A stretch of DNA of 64,000 bases from Zygnema cylindricum. Its lineage: Eukaryota > Streptophyta > Zygnematophyceae > Zygnematales > Zygnemataceae. The position numbers and the translations under genes were made by a program. The stretch covers positions 292,757-356,756 of the forward strand of contig JBBHKE010001966.1 of assembly GCA_037447655.1 (NCBI GenBank), given 5' to 3'. Shown piece by piece: positions 55,070 through 63,505 of the stretch. Under the pieces are notes generated by a model, which searched no databases, was not told the origin of the DNA, and saw nothing but the letters and a program-made list of their open reading frames with translations. Numbering within the stretch: position 1 is the first letter of the stretch; each line of letters begins with the position of its first letter.

Positions 55070-55839
55070 ATGGACTGGCTGCGAGGCACGAAGAGAAGCG
55101 GAGGGCAGGGAAGGAGAGTGGCGGCGAGGGAAGAGGAGGGAAGCCAGAATGACCCGCTCAAAGCCCTGCGGAATCTCTCTCGCAAACAAGTGAAAGAGGC
55201 CTGCCGTGACAAGCTCTGTGAGGAGCCTTGGGAAGTCTACAGGGGGACTCTAGAGGAGGAATATGTGGTTGTTTATGTTTTGGGACGTGACCACAATGTG
55301 GATGACGTGGCGCGGCAGATGCTGAGTGTCAGCCATCGCCACGTGGCGAAGGTCATAGGCTGGTGTGAAGACAGTAGAAGCATTGTGGTGGAGGGGGGGA
55401 AGGGAGGGAGCTTGAAGGATAGGATAGAGCAAGGTTTGGGTTGGCAGGATTTTTGTCGGATAGCGAACCAAGTGGCAATTGCAGCAAGGTATCTTAGAAG
55501 ACAAGGGATTGTTGGGGTGATAGATTATTTTTTGACGAATACGACAACAGCAAGCTTGTTCACATTCCGAGTTATTCGCATTTCGGTGAGGAGTGTTTTA
55601 CTTTTGGCTTGATGCTAAGAGGAATGCTGACTGGACAATTTGGGGAAGGAGATGTCACGTCACAAGCTGATCTGAAAGCGAATCTCGACCCTCGTGTGAA
55701 AGAATGGGCGAATGTTGTGATTGAAGGACTCACTCGATTGGCTGAAAATTGTTTGGAAGATAACTTTATGGAGCTGTCCATGGAGAAAGTGGCAGAAGAT
55801 ATGGATCGCATCGGTAAACTGGCAGTGAAAATGGATCAG
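55070..55839 (+). pseudogene. A10: type I pseudokinase first exon, frameshifted
   Basis: It starts MDWLRGTKRSGGQGRRVAA like A6 and stays open through SVSHRHVAKVIGWCEDSRSI and FCRIANQVAIAARYLRRQG. A 10-bp deletion after GVID then shifts the frame. The rest is readable in another frame (GEECFTFGLMLRGMLTGQFG, DVTSQADLKANLDPRVKEWA, MEKVAEDMDRIGKLAVKMDQ). At the exon end the donor reads CTAAGG instead of GTAAGG, so splicing at the family site is lost. Two independent defects support a pseudo-exon. Confidence 0.82.
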
Positions 55840-56763
55840 CTAAGGCATCCTCTCTCTCGTTCTCTCTCTCTTCCCCACCCTCTTCCTCCCTTCTAGTGGA
55901 TTTGTGGTTATGCGACCTGTGTGGAAAATAACCTGTGGGTACTACTTTTAGAGAATTTCCTTAGGAAAAGTTATAGGAGGATAGAATGCAAAGCAGAGAT
56001 GTGAGAAATGCTATCCACATTGTAATGGTGTCAACACTCGTCAAGGAGAAAGTTCTTGGGGGCGGGGGTGAAGGGAGGGGAGAGGCAAAGGAATTTTTTG
56101 AAGTCTGATCTCCGTCAAGCAAGCAGCAGGCCCCCTCCCTCCATGGGAGTGAGAGAGGGCATGAGGAAAATGGGGAGGGTGCGGGAGAGGTGGAGGCGGA
56201 GGGAGGGCGAGAGGGAGATGGGGCGGGAGAGGGTTTTATCACGTTGTCTTATGTCTCATCCTTTTTGTATCTGGAGCGTTTGCTTGCCTTGTCATGATGA
56301 CATTTTCTTTATGTCAGGTTTTTCGGAATTTCTCTGTCTTTCTTACCACATTTTGTCATCTTTTATGGCATTTTATGTCAGATTTGGCTATATCTCATCA
56401 CGTTTTGTTTGTCTTGTTGCATCATATCACATTATCTCCTCTATTTTTTTCCGGGGACTTAGTGCATCTAGAGGATAAGGTTCTATTTACACCTTTCTTA
56501 ATGCTTCTGTTGTCTTTTCTTTCGATACAAGGGAAATGTTTGTGAGAGGATTGTTTTTGTAGATCAGATCAAATTTAGTTTGGAGAACAACTTAGTCTGC
56601 CCTCGTAAAATGCATATGAATTTGAATTTCCTAATGGTTGATGAATGGGTTCGCAATTTCTGTTGCAATGGGTTACTCATCTTTGGATGTAATGCGGCCG
56701 TCGAAATGCGCTTAAATGATGTATGAGAGTCAAAACTTAAAGCCTGACTCGCCGTTGTTGCAG
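55840..56763 (+). other. DNA between A10 and B3 (A-B intron)
   Basis: It contains the type I intron blocks (CTGTGTGGAAAATAACCTGT, GCTATCCACATTGTAATGGT), then the A-B intron blocks shared with G1 and G2 (TGTCTCATCC, TGTTTGTGAGAGGATTGTTT). It ends CCGTTGTTGCAG. Confidence 0.75.
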
Positions 56764-57918
56764 GCTGGTATCGACCTTTGGCTCATCACTGCAGAAGAAA
56801 TTGCAGCCGCAACTTCCAACTTCTCTTCTTCAAACAGGATAGGCAAAGGAGGCTTTGGTGAAGTTTTTAAGGGGCACCACAAAGGATTGTGTGTAGCCGT
56901 GAAAAAGCTCCTCCCTGGAAAAGCAAGTAAGAACTTTAAACAAGAAATCCTGCTTCTCAACAAGCTAAGGCACCCGCATATCTTGTCTTTGATTGGTTTT
57001 GAGCCCAGTCGACCCTGTCTAGTGAGTGAGTACATCTCAGGAGGCAGCCTTCAAGACTACCTTCAAGAAACGGGAGGTGCCTTGACTTGGGAGGACAAAG
57101 TGCGAATCAGTCGAGAAATGGCGTCTGCTGTGGCATACATGCATAGTCGAGGAGTGGTGCATCGAGACTTGAAACCGGTGAATGTGCTTCTCGATCACGG
57201 TAAAAGAAGCAAAATATGTGATATGGGTTTGGCCAAACTGTGTGAGGGGAACCAGGTAAATATGTCCGGTATTCAAGGCACTTACGGCTATATGGATCCT
57301 TACACAGTAAATACTGGACTTGTGGGTCCTTATTCGGACACGTATGCACTTGGACTCATTGTTCTGCAACTACTAACAGGGATGAAGCATATCCGAGATG
57401 TTCATAACTTTTTAGGTCAACATGAAAAGCAAGTTAAGGCTAAATTTCAATCGATAGAAAAATTCACGGAAGATAGTACCACTGTCGAGATTTTAATGAA
57501 ACTAAGTAGCAGCAGCACAGGAAGTGGAGAGTCTGTTGTTGGTCAATCAGGCAGCCGATGGGAGGAGGATCCTGATGCTTTTAATAATATTGTTGAACAG
57601 TTCTGTTTACGATTGGATTCAAGGAGCTCTGTGATGCCCAAAGTGGCTCTAGAAAAGACTGTGGGGTTTCTCCTCCGATGCTTGGAGCGCCAGCGGGAAT
57701 ACCGGCCCAACCTCGATGACTTCCTGTTTGCCTTAGTAGAACTGGAACGTTTGGCCAGCAAGAAAGACCTTGAGAAGTCAGACATCTCAACCCATGGAGA
57801 ATTTGACCCCCTCGTCTCTAGTGAACTTGGAGATCAGCTGGCAGAACAGGAAAAGGAAACTGATGAACAATTAAAATGTCTGTTGGAGGAATCCTCCAGA
57901 TTGAAGGCCGAGCTCGAG
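56764..57918 (+). CDS. B3: active-type Ser/Thr kinase exon of G3
   Basis: The exon is 385 codons, phase 0-0, opening AGIDLWLITAEEIAAAT after TTGTTGCAG. The kinase domain is complete: GKGGFGEVFKG, VAVKKLLPGK, FKQEILLLNKLRHPHILSL with the helix C Glu, hinge VSEYISGGSLQDYL, HRDLKPVNVLLDH, ICDMGLAK, GTYGYMDPYT, DTYALGLIVLQLLTG and YRPNLDDFLFALVELE. A Ser/Glu-rich insert (about 90 residues) separates helices G and H. RLK/Pelle kinases of this type phosphorylate Ser/Thr. No extracellular or membrane part is seen. It ends ELE before GTAAGA. This is the best preserved kinase in the window. Confidence 0.92.
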
Positions 57919-58177
57919 GTAAGATCTTTTTCTTATTTCTAGAGAGTTGTCAAAGGGTATGGAAGCAGTATTACGTGTTCTGACGGGAGTTATTGCGTTG
58001 TAAGCCATAAAAACCATAATCTCTTCGCAAGATCTTATCAGCATTGCTTTGTGGAATATTCGTTTTCCTTCTCGCCGTGTAGGCAGTATTTTTGGACATG
58101 GAAGAGAATTTAATAGGTGCAAAATATTTATCCTCACCTGGAAGTCTAAGCTAATCTTATCCTTTTTGGCTTTCCAG
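57919..58177 (+). other. B-C intron of G3
   Basis: The intron is 259 bp, GTAAGATC to TTTCCAG. It is homologous to the intron split by Copia 3 at the B4-C4 gene and to the 250-bp intron of G1. Confidence 0.85.
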
Positions 58178-58645
58178 ATACTGGTTGCTGCACAAGAGAA
58201 GCTTCAACAGGATTTGGCGGATATTCAGTTGCGTGCAGAAACTTCAAAAATAAAGGTGTCAAAACTGCAGCAAGAAATTTCGACAGCAGCGAGCTTACAA
58301 AAATTTAAGGACCTCACACGCCTTGCCGATGATCTGAAGCTTTTGGGGCAGGCTATGACGGTTGAGGAAGAGAATAAGGTAGAACTGCAAATGGAGCTGA
58401 ATGTACTGGAATTGAAAATGACAGAAAATAAAACAATAGCTGCTGACGTGGACAAAGCATTACAAAAAGTGACGGAACCGGTTATGGCACTCTATGAGAG
58501 TCTGCGAGCACAGGCTTTGGAAAAACAAAAAGAAATAGAGACGGCATTGAAGGGAAGTGACCTCGAGAAGGTGATGTCATTAGCGAAGGAGGCCACAACA
58601 TCAAATGAGAAAGCAAGTAAGCTTCAGAAAAAGTACGGGTTCTGA
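58178..58645 (+). CDS. C3: coiled-coil exon of G3, last exon
   Basis: The exon is 155 codons plus TGA, opening ILVAAQEKLQQDLADIQLRA in phase 0 with B3 and ending ASKLQKKYGF. Long charged heptads (SKIKVSKLQQEISTAASLQK, EEENKVELQMELNVLELKMT, ALEKQKEIETALKGSDLEKV) predict a coiled coil that could bring kinases together. The exon is fully open. AATAAA-type words follow downstream (near 58835 and 58907) as possible poly(A) signals. Confidence 0.85.
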   Translation: MLVAAQEKLQQDLADIQLRAETSKIKVSKLQQEISTAASLQKFKDLTRLADDLKLLGQAMTVEEENKVELQMELNVLELKMTENKTIAADVDKALQKVTEPVMALYESLRAQALEKQKEIETALKGSDLEKVMSLAKEATTSNEKASKLQKKYGF

Positions 58646-59060
58646 ATAATCGAGGTTTGGCTGCCATTTACTGTAACATCGATGGTTTTTATCATTAGTT
58701 TTCAATGAAATAATTTTTGAAAACAATTTTTTGCCAGAGTTCGTTCGAAATAATTGCTTGCCCGACCAGGAGCCTTTTGGCTGGTCAGCTAAAGCTTAGT
58801 CCTAGTGCTGCTTTCCCTAAAACGCTTAATAAAAAATGGTCAATAACTTAAATACTTCATTGGCCAAAGTAGAATTCTGGTATACGTCTATATAGGCAAA
58901 AGGTACAAATAAATTGGTAATTTGGTAGAAGTACATTTGTTACATACGTCCCTAAAAGCTAAGGGTACAAATAAACGCCTTGATTCCATAAGTTCACATA
59001 GGTTGAGAAAAGGATTATCTTATTTTTTGTAGTTCTCCTGTGATGTAGTTAGTAACATCT
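58646..59060 (+). other. 3' flank of G3
   Basis: It is conserved with the flanks of C1, C2 and C4 (TCGAGGTTTG, TGGTTTTTATCATTAG, AAATAAACGCCTTGATTCCATA). No gene. Confidence 0.65.
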
Positions 59061-59929
59061 ATGTACAGTATTTCCAGGCAACATTTTAGAACATTAGTGA
59101 TGCATAGCCGTCAGTGTCTCTATTTTGTACAAATCTCAACCAAATTTGCCTTAAAAAGGTTTTTGGGGAGAGGCAAATATTATTTTATCTTATTATTTTT
59201 ATATTATTATTATTACCTTATTTATATTATTTATTTGTGTTTCGAACAAATGGAAGAAGGGGAGAAGGGAAAGCCAGGAGAGAAGGGAAACAGAAAATAT
59301 GTGGTCGGAGAACCTCATATTTTTTTTATTAAAGAAAAAATGTAGCTTTACGCAGTTTTAATCCTCCAAAAAGGAGAATTGCGAAAGATTTGGTATTGAT
59401 GCCAAAACCGAATCGATCAGTTGACATTTTCTCGTCTTTTTATTCTTTGAAAAGGTTTTTTTAAATAAATTCGATGCCTGTCACATTCAATCTGGAGTAG
59501 ATCCTCTCCTATTTTGGGTTTTTAGGGTTTTTAGGGTTTTTAGAGTTTTTTAGAGTTTTTAGACATAGGATAAAAAACCAAAAAAAAAAAAAAAAAAAAA
59601 AAGAAACAAAAAAAAAACAAAATAAAAACAAAAAAAAAGAGAGGGAAAAAAAAAGTCTGAATACCAGCTCCGTCCACCCCAAATGAAAGGTGGGGGAGGG
59701 AGGCAAACAAAGTGGGGGGTGGGAAGGAGTTGGGAGCGAGGGGTGAGAGCCAACAAAGAGGGGGAGGGGGGAAGAGGGATATAATCAAAAACAATAAAAC
59801 TAAAAAGGTTGTAGCTGTTTTTCTTTCCTTGTCTTTTGTTGTTACTTATTTGATTAAAAAACCGTGTTTTATATGACAACGCCCCCCCTAGAAGGGTACA
59901 TGGAAAGGGGGCTTGGACTCTCTGTTATT
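59061..59929. other. Intergenic, low complexity, no gene
   Basis: Contains an ATTATTATT stretch, GGGAGAAGGG runs and a telomere-like run followed by a poly-A tract. Frames of Phe/Lys/Pro here are compositional. Confidence 0.6.
59514..59566 (+). repeat. Telomere-like TTTTTAGGG run
   Basis: GGGTTTTTA occurs three times in succession, followed by degenerate GAGTTTTTTA units. It resembles the plant TTTAGGG repeat with two extra T. It is too short to show the telomere type of the species. Confidence 0.6.
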
Positions 59930-60410
59930 TATTTCCTCTAACCTTCTTCCTCCTCCCCGCTCTCACTTCCTCCCCTCCTCCCGCCCATTCCCTCCCTTCT
60001 GTTTTTAAAAACCATATCTTGCCTCTCTTCCCCATCCCTCCCCTCCCCTTCCGTCTTCTTCCTCCACTCTCCCCCCCCCTCTTCTCCCCCTCCCCCTCTT
60101 CTCCCCCTCCCCCTCCTCCCTCCCCCCTCCCCCCTCCCCAAAAAATTCCCAGAAAGCTTCCTAAATCCTCCTGAAAACTCCCTCTCAACTTTCCAAAACC
60201 CCCAAACTAACTCCCCGAACCCAATCCTCACTCTTCCCACCCCCCCAAACCCGAATCTCTCCTCCCCTCTCTCTCTCTCCAAACAGAAATCTTGCAGTCC
60301 CTCCCTCTCAATCCACCCCTCTTTCCCCACCCCTTTCCCCCTCCCTTCCCCCCCCCCCTCTCCCTTTCCCCCCACCCCTCTCCCCCCCCCCCCCCCCTTC
60401 CCCCCTAGCT
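59930..60410 (+). repeat. Pyrimidine-rich tract
   Basis: About 480 bp is almost only C and T, with CCCCTCCCCCTC runs. Similar but shorter tracts occur upstream of the other A exons. Confidence 0.85.
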
Positions 60411-60479
60411 GGCAGTCTTCTCACAGAGTCACCTACACCCTTGGGGGGGGGAGGGGGCTGGAAAAAAAAACTGGAACTG

Positions 60480-60710
60480 ACGTCTTTTCGATATATCGCG
60501 GTTTAAATTCTATGATGAGTCAACCGACCGTAACCGCCCGACCCCCAAAATTTGGCAACCGAATCCGTTCCGGATCCGGCGCGGGCGGTCGGTTAACGGT
60601 CGGTCACGGTTTCGGTTGACCGTTTGCGACCTCTGAGTATGGGGAACCTAAAATAAGGTACATATCGAATATCGGATAAGGGCCTTCGATACACAATACT
60701 AACATTATGG
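60480..60710. repeat. ATATCG-rich repeat, block 3
   Basis: It begins TTTTCGATATATCGCGG and ends ACATATCGAATATCGGATAA with CGATACACAATACTAAC, matching the ends of block 1. Between the ends lie CCGACCG/CGGTCGG palindromic words. Confidence 0.65.
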
Positions 60711-60869
60711 TTTGATGGCACCGACAATGTAGCCGTACAGCCTCCACGGTTTGACTTTTATGTGAAAACTGCCGTACAGAACTATGTCGTACTCCGTTGT
60801 ACCGATAACAGCGTAGGAGCACCGACAAAATGACACGCGTACATAGCGACAGAGTTCAGAGATTGGACA

Positions 60870-61661
60870 TGACCGGAGAAAGTACAGAAATATCCATTGC
60901 ATGTGTTACACGTGTTTAGCCATTGCCGCATGTGCTACGGACATCGAAGCAGGACATTTTCATTGGATGTTCAAAATTCGAAGTAATAAAAATTTGATAT
61001 TTTTGTTGCTTCGTTTCAGGCGGCGAATGCGATAAGAAAACCTGTCGAATGGATAATTGTCGGATGTGTCTGCTCATTTACCTGCCGACAGTCACGTCAA
61101 TATGCATAAAAGTACAATAATGTCGGCTTGACGACGACACTATTGTCAGTGCGATAAAGTACAACACAAGCTAATTTTTTGTACGGCTGTTTCGAGTCAA
61201 ACTTCAACAAATTTCCTGCTTGCGCCTATCAGGTGCAAGATATACACGTGCGAAATGAAATAACCTTTTCATGAGGTTAAACTATCTAGTCAAATCTGTT
61301 CGCCCGATGATTGTGTCGCGTCGGTGGTAGAGTACGGTACGGTCTGGAATTGGACAAAAATTCCCCTAAGTCTTCCTCGAATTCCACGAGAGTCCCGATT
61401 TTGTCGTCTCCATCGCCCCCCACCTCGCTGGGCCCCTAATCCTCTTCCCCGCCTTTTTTCTTGAACAGAAAACCCTACATTTTCTCCCCGTCTCTTTGTC
61501 CCTCTCCTTTCCACACCCTTCCTTTCCCCCTGCCTCCTGCCTCCCTCCCTCCCTCCCTCCCTCCCTCCCTCCCTCCTTCCCTTCCTCCCTCCCTCCTTGC
61601 CTGCCTGCCTCCCTCCCTCCCTCCCTCATGGTTTGCCAATGCACTGCTCGCCTCTTCCCCC
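60870..61661 (+). promoter_or_regulatory. Conserved 5' flank of A11
   Basis: It matches the A10 flank over about 700 bp (see that entry for shared words) and ends in a CCTC repeat and CCCATGGACTAG. Confidence 0.5.
61545..61627 (+). repeat. (CCTC)n microsatellite
   Basis: CCTCCCTCCCTC repeats with a few T and G interruptions (CTTGCCTGCCTG) occur just before the A11 start. Confidence 0.9.
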
Positions 61662-62257
61662 ATGGACTAGCTGCTTGGCATGAAGAGGAGCGAAGGGCAG
61701 GGAAGGGGAGTGGCGAAGATGGTGGGGGAGGAGGACCCGCTCAGAGACTTGCGCACTCTCTCTCTCAAAGAATTGAAATACGCCTACATGGACAAGCTGC
61801 GTGAGGAGCCTTGGGAAGTCTACTTGAGGTGGTTAGAGAGCGAATATGTGGCTGTCCATGTTTTGGGACGTGACCACAATGTGGATGACGTGGCGCGGCA
61901 GATGCTGAGTGTCAACCATCGCCACGTGGCGAAGGTCATAGCCTGGTGTCGCGACAGTGGAAGCATTGTGGTGGAGGGGGGAATAAATACGGATAAGCTA
62001 TTAATACAAAGATTATTGGAATGTCCGAGTGTGTTTGAGATAGCACGAGCGGTGGCATCTGCTGCTGCGTATTGGCGTATTTGGCCAGTCAAAGTGGTGG
62101 TGTCGGAAAAGTGCCTAAACAGGTAATTTTTAATGAAGAGAACATCCTCAAGCTTGTCTACTTTCCACTTTCCTGTGGATTAGACAGTGCAACTCGCAGT
62201 TTTGGAAGATTTCTGAAAGAAGTGGTGAAGGGACCTTTGCAACGTTTGAATGCCATC
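61662..62257 (+). pseudogene. A11 (left part): type II pseudokinase first exon
   Basis: The start aligns with MDWLRG but reads MD then TAG. The next Met (MKRSEGQGRGVAKM) keeps the frame. The sequence is normal through PWEVYLRWLESEYVAVHVLG, SVNHRHVAKVIAWCRDSGSI and FEIARAVASAAAYW. An 8-bp insertion (GCGTATTG duplicated) then shifts the frame, after which MAYLASQSGG, KLVYFPLSCGLDSATRSFG and FLKEVVKGPLQRLNAI follow. The exon is broken at GCCATC by the TRIM array and resumes at 63506. Confidence 0.85.
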
Positions 62258-62273
62258 GTTGTATTGGAAGTGG

Positions 62274-62370
62274 ATTGGCGGAAGCCATAAAATTATCCCA
62301 AATACAAATCAATTTCTCTCTCCAATGCATTGATCTTTCTCTTGTGTATAATTTCATGGCTTCCGCCAAT
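62274..62370. repeat. Fold-back: 23-bp inverted repeat with 51-bp loop
   Basis: The arm ATTGGCGGAAGCCATAAAAT (continuing TAT) at 62274-62296 pairs with 62348-62370 with one mismatch. The arms surround an A/T-rich loop. It lies just left of LTR a1. Confidence 0.88.
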
Positions 62371-62382
62371 CCGTAGGGGACG

Positions 62383-62624
62383 TGTTGGAGGAATGTCCAC
62401 TTCGGACTCCACATGTGTGTATCGCAGTAAATGTTGGATCCGCTAGTGCGCCGTTCTGCGCCATTCAGTTTCATGCGCTTGCATGCACATCGGCCGGGTA
62501 GCTCAGTTGGTAGAGTTTTTGTACGGCTAACACAAGGTCCCGGGTTCGATCCCCGGCTTGGCCATTTTCCAAAAATTTCACTTTGGTGCCCATGCGGTAC
62601 GTAGAATATCGTCGATCCTCAATA
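62383..62624 (+). repeat. TRIM LTR a1
   Basis: It is 242 bp, TGTTGGAGG to CCTCAATA (near-inverted ends), followed at once by the primer-site-like TGGTACCAAAGC. It matches LTR a2 over its length with scattered differences and one variable block before the tRNA-like part. Confidence 0.8.
62492..62564 (+). other. tRNA-like cloverleaf in LTR a1
   Basis: It is 73 nt with canonical spacing. The acceptor stem GGCCGGG/CTTGGCC is fully paired with two G-U. D stem is GCTC/GAGT, anticodon stem TTTGT/ACACA (one mismatch), T stem CCGGG/CCCGG perfect, loop TTCGATC. A box TAGCTCAGTTGG and B box GGTTCGATCCC match Pol III consensus. The anticodon loop ACGGCTA (anticodon GGC) lacks U33, so a working tRNA is doubtful. 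Confidence 0.75.
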
Positions 62625-62685
62625 TGGTACCAAAGCAAGGGGGCATTGGCAAGCCACACGAGATGGAGTACATCGTGAGGGGGCG

Positions 62686-62932
62686 TGTTGGAGGAAGGTC
62701 CACTTCGGACTCCACACGTGTGTATCGCGGTAAATGCTGGTTCCGGCAGTGCGCCGTTCATTGTCGTAAATTTGGTTTTTGGCGCTTGCATGCACATCGG
62801 CCGGGTAGCTCAATTGGTAGAGCTAGTGTACAGCTAAACACAAGGTCTCGCGTTCGATCCCCGGCTTGGCCATTTTCCAAAGTTTTCACTTTGGTGCCTA
62901 TGCGATACGTAGAATATCGCCGATCCTCAATA
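62686..62932 (+). repeat. TRIM LTR a2
   Basis: It is 247 bp with the same ends as a1, preceded by a GTGAGGGGGCG purine tract and followed by a primer-site-like TGCTATCGAAGG. Confidence 0.8.
62799..62872 (+). other. tRNA-like cloverleaf in LTR a2
   Basis: It is 74 nt with the same acceptor stem as the a1 copy. D stem GCTC/GAGC is perfect, the anticodon loop is enlarged to 8 nt (ACAGCTAA), and the T stem has one mismatch. A and B boxes are retained with small changes. Confidence 0.7.
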
Positions 62933-62998
62933 TGCTATCGAAGGCAGAGGGACCAGGTTTACATGGATAATTATGACCGGCTACCTCTCGAGGGGGGG

Positions 62999-63222
62999 TG
63001 TTTACGTACGAAAAATGTACCGATCGATACCCAGAATTGTGGTAATATCCACGTTGAAACCTAAATAAAATTGGACCCACCAGCGTAACATCTGAGCTTG
63101 TGGTACAGTGGTTAGTACATTCACACCTAAAGTGAAAAGTCTTAGGTTGAAATCTTGGCCGGCTCATCATTTCCTTTTATTGGGATCGTCTATTCTATCC
63201 CCCGATTCTATGAATCTTAACA
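62999..63222 (+). repeat. TRIM LTR b1
   Basis: It is 224 bp, TGTTTACGTACG to ATCTTAACA, preceded by CGAGGGGGG and followed by TGGCATCGGAGC. The LTR end plus primer site is duplicated once (63203-63234 and 63235-63266). Confidence 0.82.
63094..63166 (+). other. tRNA-like cloverleaf in LTR b1
   Basis: It is 73 nt. Acceptor GAGCTTG/CCGGCTC has one mismatch. D stem GTAC/GTAC and anticodon stem TTCAC/GTGAA are perfect, and the T stem TTAGG/CTTGG is paired with wobbles. The anticodon loop is ACCTAAA. A box TGGTACAGTGG is good and the B box GGTTGAAATC is degenerate. Confidence 0.7.
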
Positions 63223-63282
63223 TGGCATCGGAGCCGATTCTATGAATCTTAACATGGCATCAGAACCAAGGGGATCAGGGGG

Positions 63283-63505
63283 TGTTGACGTACGAAAAGT
63301 ATACCGATCGATACCCGAAATTGTGGTAATATCCACGCTAAAACCTAAATAAAATTGGACCCACCAGCGTAACATCTGAGCTGGTGGTACAATGGTTAGT
63401 ACATTCACAGCTAAAGTGAAAGGTCCCATGTTCAAATCCTTGCCGGCTCATCATTCCCTTTATTGGGATCGTCCATTTTATCCCCCGATTCTAGGAATCT
63501 TAACA
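63283..63505 (+). repeat. TRIM LTR b2
   Basis: It is 223 bp, TGTTGACGTACG to ATCTTAACA, preceded by a purine tract AAGGGGATCAGGGGG. It ends exactly where A11 homology resumes. Confidence 0.82.
63378..63450 (+). other. tRNA-like cloverleaf in LTR b2
   Basis: It is 73 nt. Acceptor GAGCTGG/CCGGCTC is fully paired with one G-U. D and anticodon stems are perfect and the T stem is weak (two mismatches). The anticodon loop AGCTAAA lacks U33. The A box is intact and the B box is TGTTCAAATCC. Confidence 0.72.

Larger units (their letters stand above)
47848..58645 (+). other. Locus G3: A6-A7-A8-A9-(A10)-B3-C3 kinase gene model
   Basis: Exons are inferred at 47848-48624, 49471-50151, 50946-51623, 52184-53014, 56764-57918 and 58178-58645, all joined in phase 0 with GT/AG borders. 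The product would hold four pseudokinase modules (I, II, II, I), one complete kinase and a coiled coil. A10 between A9 and B3 looks like a decayed separate first exon and has no valid donor. All G3 exons other than A10 have open frames. Whether A6-A9 and B3-C3 form one transcript cannot be shown from DNA. An alternative is a gene starting at A10, or separate pseudokinase genes. Confidence 0.6.
62258..63505 (+). mobile_element. Tandem TRIM-like LTR array with tRNA-like LTRs, inside A11
   Basis: The order is: fold-back leader (62258-62382), LTR a1, short internal segment, LTR a2, internal segment, LTR b1, internal segment, LTR b2. Internal segments are about 60 bp. They start with TGGTACCAAAGC, TGCTATCGAAGG or TGGCATCGGAGC (initiator-Met primer-site-like) and end in G-rich purine tracts, with no coding sequence. 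This fits a terminal-repeat retrotransposon in miniature that must use another element's proteins. Kinase homology stops at 62257 and resumes at 63506. No clear target duplication is left. Confidence 0.8.

Noticed and set aside
59925-60375. Gly/Glu/Arg-rich frames on the minus strand
   Set aside because: They are artefacts of a pure C/T tract.
62492-62872. Two ordinary nuclear tRNA genes
   Set aside because: Stems are good, but U33 is missing, one anticodon loop has 8 nt, and both lie at the same position within repeated LTRs. I prefer tRNA-like LTR parts.
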